A stretch of 64,000 nt of DNA from Lewinellaceae bacterium (lineage in GTDB: Bacteria > Bacteroidota > Bacteroidia > Chitinophagales > Saprospiraceae). This document shows, in pieces, positions 25,743 to 32,871 of this stretch. The DNA is taken from assembly GCA_020636135.1 (NCBI GenBank), contig JACJYK010000001.1, positions 1,412,501 through 1,476,500 on the forward strand. Reading direction: 5' to 3'. The translations under genes and the position numbers were made by a program. Below the pieces are notes generated by a model. It did no database searches and was not told the origin of the DNA. It saw nothing but the letters and a program-made list of their open reading frames with translations. Numbering within the stretch: position 1 is the first letter of the stretch; each line of letters opens with the position of its first letter.

Positions 25743-26735
25743 CTACTTTTTGTTTTGAGCATTCCATTGTTTAACTGCTGAAAAGTTGTATGCAATCATT
25801 CTCGACTCTAAGGTTTTGTGATAAGATTTAATCTCAACTCCATTATCACGAACGTCCAGTTGAAAACGTTTAAATGTATCTTCCATACCAAACTGAATTA
25901 GTAGTTTTTCAAGAACTATGGCTGATCTTATGAAGATATTACCATCGTTTATTGAAATTGGATATTTCTTTTTCATAAGAATCTCTTTAAAATGAGTTGA
26001 AATCACTCCCAGAATATTTAGTGCTCTAATACTGTTATGGGGATGTGATCCTTCTTCTGTATAGAATTCTTCTTTGCACATAGGTAATGCTAATATGTAA
26101 GCCATCACCGCACCAATGATTATTGCTGGCAGTTCATTTAAGTTACTGTTGTTCATTCGTCCTTTCATCCATTTATCAATTAATTGAAAGAGATGAGTGG
26201 CGAGACATATTCCAGCAAATGTATCCGCATCAAACTCTTCGGTTTGTATAACTTCATTATATTTACAATCTCCAGCTAAATAGTCTTCCCTTTCAAAAGA
26301 TTCTTCTTGGGCGAATTGGATTAAGTGGGCAAATTCGTGATAAAAAGTGAAATGATTTATTGATTGTTCTAACATTTCTGAAATCTTATGACCAAGTTCT
26401 TTATTAAGATCAGCAAAGCTTTCAAGCCCTGGAATTTGTTCAAAGTCAAAATACAATCCGAACCACCGCTCCAATCTATAAACTATGCCTTTGTCAAAAG
26501 CAAGGATATAATGGTTATTTGATTTTTTTGCTTCTGCATATATTTCATTCTTCCCGTAATAAACTAAGTAAGAAGGATTTGCTCCAAAATGTGAGTTGTG
26601 TTTAAGGTTACCTGTGTAAAATTCAAAAAGTTTTTGAAAGTACTCTTCACCTGCATCACCTGTGTAATCGAACACTTTTGCTTCCTTAAGACTTGTATTG
26701 GCAATTAAGTATTCTAATGTCTGTTTATAATTCAT
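25743..26735 (-). CDS. HExxH zinc metallopeptidase-like protein
   Basis: 330 residues. The zinc-binding helix is FYHEFAHLIQFAQEE (H133, E134, H137). About 30 residues on, QTEEFDADTFAG supplies a likely third ligand (E167 or D171), the layout of gluzincin/minigluzincin folds seen in M48- and M78-like enzymes. No signal peptide or membrane helix is seen, so it acts in the cytosol. An upstream domain (about 50-100) has YLVYYGKNEIYAEAKKS. I do not recognise the family. The gene is flanked by inverted 10-mers GTTAGAGATA/TATCTCTAAC and is as AT-rich as the other island genes. Confidence 0.7.
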   Translation of the reverse strand: MNYKQTLEYLIANTSLKEAKVFDYTGDAGEEYFQKLFEFYTGNLKHNSHFGANPSYLVYYGKNEIYAEAKKSNNHYILAFDKGIVYRLERWFGLYFDFEQIPGLESFADLNKELGHKISEMLEQSINHFTFYHEFAHLIQFAQEESFEREDYLAGDCKYNEVIQTEEFDADTFAGICLATHLFQLIDKWMKGRMNNSNLNELPAIIIGAVMAYILALPMCKEEFYTEEGSHPHNSIRALNILGVISTHFKEILMKKKYPISINDGNIFIRSAIVLEKLLIQFGMEDTFKRFQLDVRDNGVEIKSYHKTLESRMIAYNFSAVKQWNAQNKK

Positions 26736-27136
26736 CTTTGATTATCTCTAACTTGTTTATATACGCGTATTTTGTTCGGTTTACAGACTCATACGTCCTA
26801 TTGTACGCTACTTCGTAGCGGTTTATCTCAACCATCGTATCTTAAACTTCTACGGATAGTGGTGCCTAATGGCATAGTGCTCCTTTGTACCAAATCTACA
26901 TATTAGGGTAGAAAAGATCTAGTAAATGTTCATTATTTGTAATAAAAGGCAGTTTGATGATGCGTCCTGAAGAGGTTTATTGACCAAATGAGATTGGATG
27001 GTGAGTGAATATCCAGATTTAAACTCCATCCTGACATCCCATTCTGTGGACTATTGAGTTAGCCATGTGTCATCTGGTTAAAACCGCAACAGTTTCACCT
27101 ACAGATACTTATAAGTTCCTAGAATACTGTAGTATT
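26736..27136. other. Gene-free 400 bp between the metallopeptidase and the tRNA-Arg array
   Basis: Contains TATCTCTAAC at 26743-26752 and a small hairpin CGCTAC-TT-CGTAGCG near 26805-26820. No reading frame with protein character and no tRNA remnant were found. The promoter of the - strand metallopeptidase gene must lie here. Confidence 0.5.
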
Positions 27137-27140
27137 TAGT

Positions 27141-27260
27141 AGCCCCGCCAGGAATCGAACCTGGATCTAGAGTTTAGGAAACTCCTATTCCCCGCCCGAC
27201 CGAACGTCGTTCGGGCGGGTATCCGTTTCGCCTTGCACTTGAAGAGGTAATTAGTTATAT
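27141..27260 (-). pseudogene. tRNA-Arg(CCT) relic split by a GC-rich palindrome (unit 1)
   Basis: On the - strand the anticodon arm and 3' half (TTTCCTAAACTCTAGATCC, then GGTTCGATTCC) are kept. The D-arm is interrupted after ACGGAT by a palindrome whose arms are CCCGCCCGA (27191-27199) and TCGGGCGGG (27211-27219). The 5' acceptor is reduced to GGTCC far upstream. Not a functional tRNA. Confidence 0.8.
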
Positions 27261-27502
27261 AATGGACCTATCTTTTTATTCAGAAAGCGACTGCCAGCAG
27301 CCGTTTTGAAATATTTCTCCCGAGTCCTGGCCTCTACAAAGGTGTCAAATACTTCGATGTATACAATCCGCCAAGGAATGAAAGATTTGGTTGATTTAGT
27401 CAGGCCAGCGTTGTGTTCATGCAATCGTTTCTCTAAGTCACTACAACACCCCTTATACCGTTTAGCATGAATATCAGATTGAATTACATAGGTGTAGTAC
27501 AT
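27251..27502 (-). CDS. GIY-YIG nuclease family protein (unit 1)
   Basis: 83 residues from the ATG at 27502 (MYYTYVIQSD). The frame extends 20 codons upstream, but those codons are a tRNA-Arg relic. GIY-YIG signature: YYTYVIQS with KRYKGCCSDLEKRLHEHNAG, then STKSFIPWRIVYIE and a C-terminal VEARTREKYFKTAAG with the catalytic Glu. This is the small single-domain form related to E. coli YhbQ and the UvrC N-terminus. Its 3' end reads into remains of the next tRNA copy (IGPLYN). Paralogues are at 27735 (broken) and 28153. Confidence 0.88.
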   Translation of the reverse strand: MYYTYVIQSDIHAKRYKGCCSDLEKRLHEHNAGLTKSTKSFIPWRIVYIEVFDTFVEARTREKYFKTAAGSRFLNKKIGPLYN

Positions 27503-27513
27503 AGTAGTATTTT

Positions 27514-27592
27514 GTAGCCCCGCCAGGAATCGAACCTGGATCAAAAGTTTAGGCCCGCCCAACTTCGTTGTTCGGGTAAAAAAGTACGGGCC
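27514..27592 (-). pseudogene. tRNA-Arg relic upstream of GIY-YIG unit 1
   Basis: On the - strand it reads GGCCCGTAC, then a palindrome-like ACCCGAACAACGAAGTTGGG, then CCTAAACTTTTGATCCAGG and the T-arm GGTTCGATTCC. The D-arm and the 5' side of the anticodon arm have been replaced. The end lies 12 bases before the GIY-YIG start codon. Confidence 0.75.
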
Positions 27593-27624
27593 AAGTTAGT
27601 TACACGCTCATTATGACTTTTAGT

Positions 27625-27745
27625 AGCCCTGCCAGGAATCGAACCTGGATCTAGAGTTTAGGAAACTCCTATTCCCCGCCCGACTGAACGTCGTTCGGGC
27701 GGGTATCCGTTGAGCTTTGCCCTTGAAGAGGTGATTAGTTATATA
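27625..27745 (-). pseudogene. tRNA-Arg(CCT) relic split by a palindrome (unit 2)
   Basis: Same structure as the relic at 27141 and exactly 484 bases from it. The palindrome arms are CCCGCCCGA (27675-27683) and TCGGGCGGG (27695-27703), inserted after CAACGGAT. The 3' half from the anticodon on is intact, the acceptor 5' strand is lost. Confidence 0.8.
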
Positions 27746-27986
27746 ATGGTCCTATCTTATTATTTATAAAACGCCTGCCTGCTGTGGTTTTGAAATATTT
27801 CTCCCGAACCCTGGCTTCTGCAAAGGTGCCAAATACTTCAAAGTATACCATCCGCCAAGGAATGAAAGCCTTGGTTGATTTAGTCTGGCCAGCGTTGTGT
27901 TCATGCAATCGTTTCTCTAAGTCACTTCAATACCCCTTATACCGTTTAGCATGAAGATCAGATTGAATTACATAGGTGTAGTACAT
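27735..27986 (-). pseudogene. GIY-YIG nuclease gene with a nonsense codon (unit 2)
   Basis: Starts MYYTYVIQSDLHAKRYKGY and then meets TGA at 27927-27929, where the unit 1 copy has TGT (Cys). After the stop the frame continues with recognisable RLHEHNAGQT-like and TKAFIPWRMVYFE-like sequence down to a TAA at 27735-27737. One point mutation therefore separates it from a working copy. It is about 484 bases from the unit 1 gene. Confidence 0.85.
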
Positions 27987-27999
27987 AGTAGTATTTAGT

Positions 28000-28077
28000 A
28001 GTCCCGCCAGGAATCGAACCTGGATCTAGAGTTTAGGCCCGCCCAACTTAGTTGTTCGGGTAAAAAAGTACGGGGCC
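28000..28077 (-). pseudogene. tRNA-Arg relic upstream of GIY-YIG unit 2
   Basis: Reads GGCCCCGTAC, then ACCCGAACAACTAAGTTGGG, then CCTAAACTCTAGATCCAGG and the T-arm on the - strand. It matches the relic at 27514 with few changes and stands 486 bases from it. No D-arm or 5' anticodon stem is left. Confidence 0.75.
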
Positions 28078-28107
28078 AGTTAGGTACACGCTCATTATGA
28101 CTTTTAG

Positions 28108-28179
28108 TAGCCCTGCCAGGAATCGAACCTGGATCTAGAGTTTAGGAAACTCCTATTCTATCCGTTGAACTACAGGGCC
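28108..28179 (-). tRNA. tRNA-Arg (anticodon CCT)
   Basis: The only complete copy in the array: 72 bases without CCA. Acceptor GGCCCTG pairs with CAGGGCT (one G-U at the end), the D-arm contains GTTCAACGGAT, the anticodon loop is TTCCTAA (CCT at its centre) on a GGAGT/ACTCT stem, and the T-arm is CCAGG-TTCGATT-CCTGG. It reads the AGG codon. Its first 27 bases are also the last codons of the GIY-YIG gene upstream. Confidence 0.95.
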
Positions 28180-28413
28180 TAACTTATTATTCAGAAAGCG
28201 TCTGCCAGCAGCCGTTTTGAAATATTTCTCCCGAGCCCTGGCTTCTGCAAAGGTGTCAAATTCTTCGTAATACACCAACCTCCAGGGGGCAAATGGTTTT
28301 GTGGATCGGGTTTGACCAGAATTGTGCTCTTTCAAGCGCTTGTCCAGATCTTGACAACAACCTTTATATCGCCGGCCAAATGAATCGGATTGAATGACGT
28401 AGGTGTAGTACAT
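28153..28413 (-). CDS. GIY-YIG nuclease family protein overlapping tRNA-Arg (unit 3)
   Basis: 86 residues: MYYTYVIQSDSFGRRYKGCC with QDLDKRLKEHNSGQT, STKPFAPWRLVYYEEFDTF and AEARAREKYFKTAAGRRFL, all expected for the small GIY-YIG family. The last eight codons (GPVVQRIE and the TAG stop) are the acceptor and D-arm of the intact tRNA-Arg gene, a 27-base same-strand overlap. A transcript running through both would give an mRNA ending in a tRNA. The small GIY-YIG proteins have no established role; association with tRNA genes suggests a mobile or homing origin. Confidence 0.9.
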   Translation of the reverse strand: MYYTYVIQSDSFGRRYKGCCQDLDKRLKEHNSGQTRSTKPFAPWRLVYYEEFDTFAEARAREKYFKTAAGRRFLNNKLGPVVQRIE

Positions 28414-28436
28414 ACAATGCTGTTGAAGTGTTTAGT

Positions 28437-28520
28437 ATCCTGGATCAAAAGTTTAGGAAAGTACCATTCACTATCCGTTGAACCCCGCCTGAACGAATTC
28501 AGTCGGGCAGGTACGGGGCC
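28437..28520 (-). pseudogene. tRNA-Arg relic upstream of GIY-YIG unit 3
   Basis: On the - strand GGCCCCGTA is followed by a palindrome (CCTGCCCGACTG and its inverse CAGGCGGG around GAATTC), then GTTCAACGGATAG, a diverged anticodon arm with TTTCCTAAACT, and GATCCAGG, where it is cut off inside the T-arm. Unlike the other upstream relics it keeps the D-arm. Confidence 0.75.
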
Positions 28521-28592
28521 ATCTGGTGGTTCAGCATGCAAATTTGGTTATTCCCGGCCATTTCACCAAACAACGGGAAGGCTTCGAATAAA

Positions 28593-29228
28593 CTACCTCG
28601 ACAACAGATAGGCTTTGATGGCTTCCCCAATTTCACGGTCGCCGGCCTGGTTGGGATGCAAGCCATCCCTATAGTGCTCCGGATGCACCACCCGGAACAG
28701 GCTTAGAAAGGAGATGCCTTTTTTTGCCGCCAGCAGTTGGTATTGCTGCTCCATCCTGGCCAGTAATGGGGGAGTAATGTCATATCCTTTCGCCAGGTTG
28801 ATGGAATCCATCAACGCGGGATTGACATTGCAGGGTGCGATGAGTACGATGTCTTTGGGCTTAAAGTAATGCAATGCTAAATCTATAGCCACAGCAATGC
28901 TGTCCACGCACTCGGCAATCTTGACATCCCCGGGCCGCGGGTCCCGCGCCGGCAAGTCATTGACACCCAAAAACACCAATAACAGGTCAAGGTCCGGATA
29001 TTGATTTAAGTAGGGCGCCAGTTCCGCCCGTGCCTGAACGGCCCGGCGACCACCCCTCCCGGCATTGATCGTGCTGAAAGAATCCAGGTTGCCTACTTCC
29101 TCCACCCATTCGCCATACGCCGTTATGGAATCCCCAAAACATAAAATGCGTTTGGTTTGAACTTCCTTTACGGCGAAAATGCTTATAAGAAACAGACCCA
29201 GGAAAATGGTGTTGTGGATTGGATTCAT
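28593..29228 (-). CDS. Exported SGNH/GDSL hydrolase
   Basis: 211 residues with an N-terminal hydrophobic segment (TIFLGLFLISIFAV) serving as signal or anchor. The SGNH blocks are complete: CFGDSITAYGEW (Ser34), AGRGGRRAV, VFLGVNDLPA and the terminal DGLHPNQAG (Asp and His of the triad). Such enzymes deacylate carbohydrates or lipids outside the cytoplasm. It is monocistronic, just beyond the tRNA array. Confidence 0.9.
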   Translation of the reverse strand: MNPIHNTIFLGLFLISIFAVKEVQTKRILCFGDSITAYGEWVEEVGNLDSFSTINAGRGGRRAVQARAELAPYLNQYPDLDLLLVFLGVNDLPARDPRPGDVKIAECVDSIAVAIDLALHYFKPKDIVLIAPCNVNPALMDSINLAKGYDITPPLLARMEQQYQLLAAKKGISFLSLFRVVHPEHYRDGLHPNQAGDREIGEAIKAYLLSR

Positions 29229-29916
29229 GCTTATTGATTGATTAGCCCAAGGAAACTTACAACAAATTAGTGCTAACGCATTGAGTGGTTAGCTTACCAA
29301 ATCATATACGGTTTGTAGAGAATCTAATATTATTACCTTTTATCAAAAAATTGAGGAAGATTTTTTATGGAAATTACATTGTACCGTAATGTCATTTGGT
29401 TGCATGTCGTTGCTTAGCGTATTCGTTCATTTTTGTTCCGGCAAAAACGAACCAAAAACCTCGTTTCACGCAAAACTCACTTTAGCTTCGGATCAACTGT
29501 ATGTGGTTCAGGATATTAAGTTCTTCGGAGTCACCATTTTTGCGGCAAACGCACGCCTCACCGTCTTTCGACGGCTGCAAAAATGCTGTTTTGAATTGTT
29601 CAAACAGTTGCGTGAACCCTCCTGAAGAGATATCGGTAACTTGAAACTACCACTTTTGAATATAAGCAACGTGAAAAACCTTAGCTGCAATAGTTTGGTC
29701 CTAAATTGTGCATCCTAAATGAATGGCAATAAGCAGAGCTTCATAACATTCTTTGGTCGAGTATTCCTATCCTTGTGTAAACGGTCCTGGGTTATGCCAT
29801 CGCTTAATCGTTCAGTACTTAGCTTTATGCATCGCCTGCGATTGGATAGGCCATAATCCCAAACAGGCTCGTAAGTTTGGACTGGGTTCATTAATTTTTA
29901 CATCAAATCCGTTGAA
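29229..29916. other. Gene-free 688 bp with the second copy of a dispersed repeat
   Basis: From about 29425 to 29640 the - strand repeats the sequence at 11698-11905: CGCAACTGTTTGAACAATT, CCGTCGAAAGACGG, AGTGAGTTTTGCGTG and CGAGGTTTTTGG. Two short reading frames here (for example 29389-29625 on +) follow the repeat and are not supported as genes. The remaining 280 bases upstream of the protease contain no clear motif. Confidence 0.55.
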
Positions 29917-32064
29917 GTGCTAAACAAAAAGATTGGAGTTTCCCTTGCGCTGTTGATCGCAGTGACCTTTTTCGCCGCTTTTAGCGCTCGTGAGAAGAAT
30001 GCGCAGCGCGAAGCTGTATTAATGCAATCGCTGTTGTCGAGTCTGAGCACCTTCCATATCCAACCGTTGGACATCGATGATCAGTTCTCTGAAAAATTGT
30101 ACAACCTGTATCTGAACCGCGTCCATGGCTCGAAATCCTGGCTGACCCAGGAAGATCTGGACGTGCTGGAAGGGTACAAATGGCAATTGGACGATGAAGC
30201 CAATGAAGGATCCTTCGCTTTCCTCGATCAGGTGATCAAGTTGGAGCAGAAAGCCCTCCGGAAAACAAAAAAGTACTACCTGGAGCTGCTCTCGAAACCA
30301 TTCGATTTTACGCATAACGAAGACTACGACACCGATCAAAAGAAAAGGCCCTATGCCAAGAATGATGAGGCGCTGAAAGAATACTGGCGGCAGGATTTGA
30401 AATGGGAAACGTTGACGCGTCTTTCAGAAAAAATCACCAAAAAGGAAAATAACGAGGAAGCATACCGAAGTAAAAGCAATGAACAACTGGAAGAGGAAGC
30501 CCGCAATGAGGTGCTTAACCATTACAATGATTTATTTTCCGGGTACGAAGCATATACACGCACCGAAATCATTAGCGAATACCTGAGAGCGCTGACCAAC
30601 GTCTTCGACCCCCATTCGGACTACCTGGAACCTGCCGGAAAACCAGCGGACGACGCAGCGCAGATCAAAAGACTGGAGGGTATCGGCGTATCCCTGACAA
30701 CCCAGGGCGGATTCATCGTAGCGGATGAAATTACCTTCGGCGGGCCAGCCTGGAAGCAAGGTATCCTGCAAGTGAATGACCGGATCGAAAAAGTCGCGGA
30801 GGGTGACCGGGGAAAGTGGACCGACGTTACCGGAATGAGCGATAATGAAGTGGTCCAACTGATCCAGGGCAAGCCGGGTTCAAAAGTCCGCCTTGTCATC
30901 AGAAAGCCGGATGGATCTTCCCATGAAATCGCATTGATGCGCGATGTGGTCATTGTGGAGGAAGATCTGGCAAAATCCCTGCTCCTAGAAACGGGAAATC
31001 AGGAATTAATCGGCCTGATCCATTTGCCGGACTTTTATGGGGATTACGATCATGACAACGGAGTGCATTGCGCGGATGACGTTGCCATGGAAATTGAAAA
31101 GCTCAGGAAGGAGGGCGTCAAAGGCCTGATCATCGACTTACGGGATAATGGAGGTGGCAACGTGGGGGAAGCCATCAAGATGACCGGATTATTCATCGGG
31201 GAGGGTCCGGTCATGCAAACCCTGGAGCGGGAGCGATACGCCTTTCGCCCGGATGGACCTCCCGTTTTGATTGGCGGTAAGCCCGAGGTAAATAGCGATG
31301 AAGATCCCAGTGTGCTTTACGACGGGCCACTCATCATCCTGGTCAACAAATACACGGCTTCCGCGGCAGAAAATGTAGCGGCAGCATTACAGGACTATGG
31401 CAGAGCCATTATCGTAGGAGAAGGTAATGCGACCTGGGGGAAGGGCTGCGCGAGTTCTGACTTTGACCTGGACCGGTCCCCGATTGTCAAGCCCAAATTC
31501 ATGCCGCTGGGTACCGTCACCGTGACGACTTCCCTGATCTACCGGGTGACAGGAGGCTCCTACCATCTGCAGGGCGTCGTGCCGGATGTTGCTCTACCCG
31601 CAGCTAACAGGTACCTGGGATTGGGTGAAAAGCAGTACGACTTTACGTTGCAGTGGTCAGAAATTGAACCGGTGCCTTTCGGGCAAAAGGTATATAACCT
31701 GAAAAACCTGAAGGAAATTCAAACGCTCAGCGCTGAACGGGTAAAGCAGAACCACGCATTTTCGGAAATCGATCGGTATGCTGCATTTTTAAAGAAACTC
31801 CGGGATGAATCCGCCTGCACGCTGAATCTGGATGGTTATCGTCAATATCTGAGCAAATTAGAGGCAGAAAAAAAACCGTTTGACAATCTATTCACCACCA
31901 CATCCATGAATCGGGTGAGAAACCTTACCGCAGATATGCCTTCCCTTGAAGAAGATGAGAATAAAAAGTCTCGTAATGCAGAATGGGTTACTAACGTGGC
32001 GGGCGACATCTACCTCATGGAGACGCTCAACATCATGCAGGACCTGCTGGGGGGGAGTAACTAG
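29917..32064 (+). CDS. prc: C-terminal processing peptidase (S41, Tsp/Prc-like)
   Basis: 715 residues with a GTG start at 29917 and a signal peptide or anchor (IGVSLALLIAVTFFAAFSA). Residues 30-220 are the helical Tsp N-terminal region, about 235-325 a PDZ domain (LEGIGVSLTTQGGFIVADEI), then the S41 core. Catalytic Ser482 is in KYTASAAENVAAAL and Lys509 in NATWGKGCASS, spaced as in E. coli Tsp. The C-terminal 130 residues are the DUF3340-like tail. The periplasmic enzyme trims or degrades proteins by their C-termini. A start with TTG or an ATG farther upstream was not found in frame. Confidence 0.93.
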   Translation: MLNKKIGVSLALLIAVTFFAAFSAREKNAQREAVLMQSLLSSLSTFHIQPLDIDDQFSEKLYNLYLNRVHGSKSWLTQEDLDVLEGYKWQLDDEANEGSFAFLDQVIKLEQKALRKTKKYYLELLSKPFDFTHNEDYDTDQKKRPYAKNDEALKEYWRQDLKWETLTRLSEKITKKENNEEAYRSKSNEQLEEEARNEVLNHYNDLFSGYEAYTRTEIISEYLRALTNVFDPHSDYLEPAGKPADDAAQIKRLEGIGVSLTTQGGFIVADEITFGGPAWKQGILQVNDRIEKVAEGDRGKWTDVTGMSDNEVVQLIQGKPGSKVRLVIRKPDGSSHEIALMRDVVIVEEDLAKSLLLETGNQELIGLIHLPDFYGDYDHDNGVHCADDVAMEIEKLRKEGVKGLIIDLRDNGGGNVGEAIKMTGLFIGEGPVMQTLERERYAFRPDGPPVLIGGKPEVNSDEDPSVLYDGPLIILVNKYTASAAENVAAALQDYGRAIIVGEGNATWGKGCASSDFDLDRSPIVKPKFMPLGTVTVTTSLIYRVTGGSYHLQGVVPDVALPAANRYLGLGEKQYDFTLQWSEIEPVPFGQKVYNLKNLKEIQTLSAERVKQNHAFSEIDRYAAFLKKLRDESACTLNLDGYRQYLSKLEAEKKPFDNLFTTTSMNRVRNLTADMPSLEEDENKKSRNAEWVTNVAGDIYLMETLNIMQDLLGGSN

Positions 32065-32321
32065 GAGCATGGACGATGGATTTAGCCGACGCCATTCACT
32101 TTGAAGGCAACGGTGGAGAGGCTCCGAAGTACCAGTTACGCTGATGCGCTATTTTTTATCCGTTGCATGATTTGGTTGATCAAATAATTGTACTTTCGAG
32201 CCCAGATTAGATGTTTTAGCCTGCGTCTTTTGGACGGATTTCTGGTAACCGTTACCAGCAAGAAATTCCACAGGCTAGTGAACTGTATTCACATTGTTAA
32301 CTTCAAAAACCATTTACTTTT

Positions 32322-32717
32322 ATGATTAAGCATTTTAATCACCTTCTGCTTGTCCTTTCCACGCTGTTTATCGTAGCATGTGGTGACCTTGGGACAGAAA
32401 AAAATTACAACGGCACGCAGCTTTTTTACACTTCGGATATCACGGATGCGGAAGCGGATAAGGTTGGAGAATACCTGGTGTCATCAGGTTTTGCGGACGG
32501 CCAGGAAAAAACCGTACAACTTGCCAAAACCGGAGGCACCTATGAATTCAAGATGGTGGTGAAAAAGGGGTTGGAACAAGACCAGGAGTACGCCACTTTG
32601 TTTAAAAACTTTGCCGCGGAAATGTCCAGGGACGTATTTGGTGGCGCCCAGGTTGATTTACATGCCTGTGACGAGAACCTGGAAACATTGCGGGTCTTCC
32701 CCATGGCCATGGAGTAA
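32322..32717 (+). CDS. Small lipoprotein of unknown function
   Basis: 131 residues: lipoprotein signal LLLVLSTLFIVAC (Cys20), then a compact alpha/beta domain (TQLFYTSDITDAEADKVGEY, GTYEFKMVVKKGLEQD, FKNFAAEMSRDVFGGAQVDL). I do not recognise a family; the alternation of strand and helix looks like a ferredoxin-like fold. Likely attached to the periplasmic face of a membrane. It is alone between the protease and the beta-lactamase-like gene. Confidence 0.75.
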   Translation: MIKHFNHLLLVLSTLFIVACGDLGTEKNYNGTQLFYTSDITDAEADKVGEYLVSSGFADGQEKTVQLAKTGGTYEFKMVVKKGLEQDQEYATLFKNFAAEMSRDVFGGAQVDLHACDENLETLRVFPMAME

Positions 32718-32775
32718 TCTTCAATCCTTTTTAGATTTATCGATCTCCTGAATTATTTTCCAGGAATACCTGAAC

Positions 32776-32817
32776 AGCCATGCATCAACAACTGATATCT
32801 TTTGTTGATGCATGGCT
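32776..32817. terminator. Perfect 15-bp hairpin between two + strand genes
   Basis: AGCCATGCATCAACA (32776-32790) and TGTTGATGCATGGCT (32803-32817) pair fully around a 12-base loop, followed by a short T-rich run (TTGTTAT). It probably ends transcription of the lipoprotein gene. It also covers an ATG at 32812 that would otherwise extend the next gene, a reason to place that start at 32872. Confidence 0.6.
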
Positions 32818-32871
32818 TTGTTATCTGTTGGCAAATCGAACACGGAGATCAGGGATGTTAATACCACGAAT

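Noticed and set aside
27502..27562. Twenty-codon N-terminal extension of the unit 1 GIY-YIG protein
   Set aside because: These codons are a translated tRNA-Arg T-arm relic; the family start is MYYTYVIQS at 27502, as in the other two copies.
29389..29625. Possible 78-residue + strand gene
   Set aside because: It coincides with the dispersed intergenic repeat, and the equivalent stretch in the other copy has a different, broken frame.
32812..32871. Earlier ATG for the beta-lactamase-like gene
   Set aside because: The ATG at 32812 lies in the stem of a perfect hairpin and would bury the lipoprotein signal 20 residues inside the protein. The ATG at 32872 gives a normal signal.
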